Assembly (NCBI GenBank): GCA_963850345.1
Contig: CAWKKW010000011.1
Location: 62,001 to 126,000, forward strand
DNA from: CAWKKW01 sp963850345
Lineage (GTDB): Bacteria > Acidobacteriota > Terriglobia > Terriglobales > Acidobacteriaceae
Length of the DNA: 64,000 nucleotides
Reading direction: 5' to 3'
The translations under genes were made by a program, and so were the position numbers. The notes beneath the pieces were generated by a model. That model had not been told where the DNA came from, made no database searches, and saw only the letters and a list, made by a program, of their open reading frames with translations. Positions 62,152-64,000 of the stretch are shown here, one piece after another; position 1 is the stretch's first letter; every line of letters starts with the position of its first letter.

Positions 62152-62430
62152 CTAGCGCAGAGGTTGAAAGCTGGATGGCGGCTGACCCTGAGCCAGCATG
62201 GGAACCTGGTCAATCGGAACCACGCGCCACTGAGAGAATGCGACCACGTACAGAATGATGATGTTCGCCAAGGGCACCAGCATGAGCAGCGTGAGCCAAG
62301 GGCTGAACCCCGCCTTCTTGAAGATGAACCAGTAAGGAATGATCATGATGACGAACATGACCAGACCAAAGATCATGAAAATGCCCAGCATCGCGCCCAG
62401 TTGGGCGGGATCAAAGTGTTGAGGGTCCAT
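62152..62430 (-). CDS. Small membrane protein, paralog of the gene at 63,562-63,819
   Basis: The 92-residue protein has two to three transmembrane segments. The signature IIPYWFIFKKAGFSPWLTLL then VPLANIIILYVVAFSQW is shared almost residue for residue with the second paralog. The ends differ: here a Gln/Pro-rich tail follows. A GGGAG site precedes the ATG. It lies between a TPR gene and gltX. The motif recalls small membrane families of unknown function with a K-A-G-x-x-x-W segment; no function is proposed. Confidence 0.8.
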   Translation of the reverse strand: MDPQHFDPAQLGAMLGIFMIFGLVMFVIMIIPYWFIFKKAGFSPWLTLLMLVPLANIIILYVVAFSQWRVVPIDQVPMLAQGQPPSSFQPLR

Positions 62431-62567
62431 GAGAGGGTCTCCCGGATTTCCCCGCTAGAGTACTGGAGCTATCTCAGCGCGACAAGGACGGAATGGATTG
62501 CGGAACCGGCCTGCGCAACCGGTGACTGCGACTGCGCTCGGCGCCGGCTGCCGACATCTTTCAAGCC

Positions 62568-63551
62568 CTAATGCAGGCTGCTTAGGAACTGCCAAAAATC
62601 CGCATTGACCTGAAACCTTGAAAACGAATCATCCTCTTTGGGATTGGGTAGAGTCTCGCCCGGCAGCGTATTCTGCTTTCGGTCGAATGCCTGCTGCAGG
62701 TGGACTCGCGCGTCCGTGAGGTTGTCTTCTTCGGCATCCGCGCAGGCCAGATTGTAGTAGTACATCGGATAATCCGGATCGCGCTCGATGGCGGCCTGGA
62801 AGACTGAGCGCGCCTTCGCCAGATTGCCGGAAGAGCCATAGGCCAGACCCGTCTCGTCGGCAAGAATGCGCTGCTGCGTTCGGTTCTGCAAAGAGGAGGG
62901 GGGAAGCAGTGCGAGCGCCTTCTCCAGAATGGGCGCGGCTTCACGGAACGACCGATGGCGGTAGAGGATCTCGCCATACACCAGCAGATCGCTAGAGTCA
63001 GGATCGTGTTTCGGGTCAAGAGCGAAGTTGGCGAACAACTGCTGCACCCGGGCATTGTCAGCGCCTGCCTTGCCGTCGTCGGAATAGACCTGCAGATCCG
63101 CGCACTCTCCGCCGCTTGCGATGAAGCCTCGCACGATGACCGGCCTCTGGCCTGCCTGACCGAGAAAGTTGTAGGTGTCTTCGGCAAGGTCCAGACCACT
63201 CGGCTGCTTGTTTTCCGTGCTGTTCACGATGGTCACCGATGGATCATCGTGCCGCTCTCCGTCCATGATCAGGTCGCGGCATTTGGCGCTGGTGAAATCG
63301 GACTGCCGCGGATAGCTTCTGAGAAACAGCAGCAGCTCGAGATGCGCGGCGTTGTCTCGGGCCCGCACGCCGATCTCGCCGCCGTCGGGACGGGCAGAGG
63401 TCTGCACGATCTTGAAGCTCTCAGGAGCGCGAACACTGGCCTGCCCAGCAAGATTGGGCAGCACGAGCTGGATCGGCTCTTCCTTGCCTTGGGCAAACGC
63501 AGCGGTGATGGCGAGGCTTAGAATTCCCGCACAGGCGGATCTACGATGCAT
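62568..63551 (-). CDS. Exported TPR protein
   Basis: The 327-residue protein has a signal peptide (MHRRSACAGILSLAITAAFA). An N-terminal domain (about residues 25-180) has no recognised family. Tetratricopeptide repeats occupy about residues 190-300 (ILYRHRSFREAAPILEKALA, LAYGSSGNLAKARSVFQAAI, YNLACADAEEDNLTDARVHL). TPRs mediate protein-protein contacts, so it may be a periplasmic scaffold. It begins ten bases after the stop of one small paralog and is followed by the other, suggesting an operon and shared task. Confidence 0.85.
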   Translation of the reverse strand: MHRRSACAGILSLAITAAFAQGKEEPIQLVLPNLAGQASVRAPESFKIVQTSARPDGGEIGVRARDNAAHLELLLFLRSYPRQSDFTSAKCRDLIMDGERHDDPSVTIVNSTENKQPSGLDLAEDTYNFLGQAGQRPVIVRGFIASGGECADLQVYSDDGKAGADNARVQQLFANFALDPKHDPDSSDLLVYGEILYRHRSFREAAPILEKALALLPPSSLQNRTQQRILADETGLAYGSSGNLAKARSVFQAAIERDPDYPMYYYNLACADAEEDNLTDARVHLQQAFDRKQNTLPGETLPNPKEDDSFSRFQVNADFWQFLSSLH

Positions 63552-63561
63552 GCTCTCTGGC

Positions 63562-63819
63562 CTATCTGGGGGGCAGGGGCGTATAGCTGGCCGGGGTCAT
63601 ATACACATCAGGCCGGCGGCGCCAATCGGAAAACGCGACCACATACAAGACCATGATATTGACCAAGGGCACGACCATGAGGAATGCGAGCCAGGGCGTG
63701 AATCCGGCCTTCTTGTAAATGACCCAGAACGGCACAATCATGAGACCAGCAACTATAAAAATCGCGAACGGCAGAATCCTCGAAGCCATGTGAATTACGT
63801 GCAGTGTTGCAGCATCCAT
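63562..63819 (-). CDS. Small membrane protein, paralog of the gene at 62,152-62,430
   Basis: The 85-residue protein has an N-terminal hydrophobic helix and the motif IVPFWVIYKKAGFTPWLAFL then VPLVNIMVLYVVAFSDW, closely matching the downstream paralog. AAAGG seven bases before the ATG at 63,819 fixes the start; the frame extends further upstream but without coding signs. It is the first gene of the small-TPR-small-gltX run visible here. Beyond 63,819 to the window end I see no gene. Confidence 0.78.
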   Translation of the reverse strand: MDAATLHVIHMASRILPFAIFIVAGLMIVPFWVIYKKAGFTPWLAFLMVVPLVNIMVLYVVAFSDWRRRPDVYMTPASYTPLPPR

Positions 63820-64000
63820 GCGTTTACCTTTCCATCCTGCGCTTGAGCTTAGCCAATTTGCGCGAGGGGAGCAAACCAGAAAAGTTGCAGTGACAAGCAG
63901 CATTCGCGTACCAATAGCCAAGGTTGGCAGCGCTATCAGAAACCTTGATTCTGTGGAGCAAAAGCGCCGGTACTGGTTGGGGAGCAAGTTATGCGATTCG

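Overview
This is a GC-rich bacterial chromosome segment with a Gram-negative envelope: Kdo-modifying enzymes, a TonB-type energy transducer, an outer-membrane beta-barrel and many Sec signal peptides. The gene content fits a soil-type Acidobacteriota (Terriglobia-like) chromosome: GH78, GH39 and GH5 enzymes, an aldolase-SDR fusion for L-rhamnose, and an RNase E/G with a giant insertion in its S1 domain. There is no rRNA gene in the window, so the taxonomy is inference. I see no tRNA, CRISPR array, insertion sequence, integrase or prophage. Gene density is high and mostly housekeeping.

Layout. Positions 1-18,200 hold a dispersed L-rhamnose and plant-glycan utilisation region: a GH78 alpha-L-rhamnosidase, rhamnulokinase and bifunctional rhamnulose-1-phosphate aldolase/dehydrogenase on the minus strand, then rhamnose isomerase, a GH39-like glycosidase, rhamnose mutarotase and an MFS symporter. 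ruvA, a Kdo hydroxylase, an aminotransferase and a secreted metallo-beta-lactamase-fold protein lie among them. Positions 18,400-26,800 carry a small zinc ribbon, a class A PBP, an S41-like protein that has lost its catalytic dyad, a GH5 cellulase, an exported Xaa-Pro aminopeptidase and an outer-membrane barrel. Positions 26,800-37,700 are the rod-shape operon mreB-mreC-mreD-mrdA-rodA followed by the RNase E/G gene, all on the minus strand. Positions 37,900-46,800 hold an aldehyde dehydrogenase, pilT, a PAS histidine kinase, galE, a TonB-family protein and an M48-like protein with a destroyed HExxH motif. Positions 47,000-55,400 hold an Lhr helicase translationally linked to an Nei-type glycosylase, and a second class A PBP. 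Positions 55,400-64,000 hold proS, STAS, bacteriohemerythrin, arabinose-5-phosphate isomerase, a TlpA/DsbD-N pair, gltX, and a TPR gene flanked by two paralogous small membrane-protein genes.

How the genes work together. Secreted GH78 and GH39 enzymes could release rhamnose and xylose-type sugars. The mutarotase, isomerase, kinase and aldolase-dehydrogenase then convert rhamnose to DHAP and oxidised lactaldehyde. The Mre proteins, PBP2, RodA and two class A PBPs form a cell-wall elongation set. KdsD-type isomerase and Kdo hydroxylase both act on lipid A inner-core Kdo. No obviously new defence or mobile system was found. The most unusual items are two apparent pseudoproteases (S41 and M48), the roughly 690-residue disordered insertion inside the RNase E/G S1 domain, the repeat-bearing tail of MreC, and the TPR operon with duplicated small membrane proteins.
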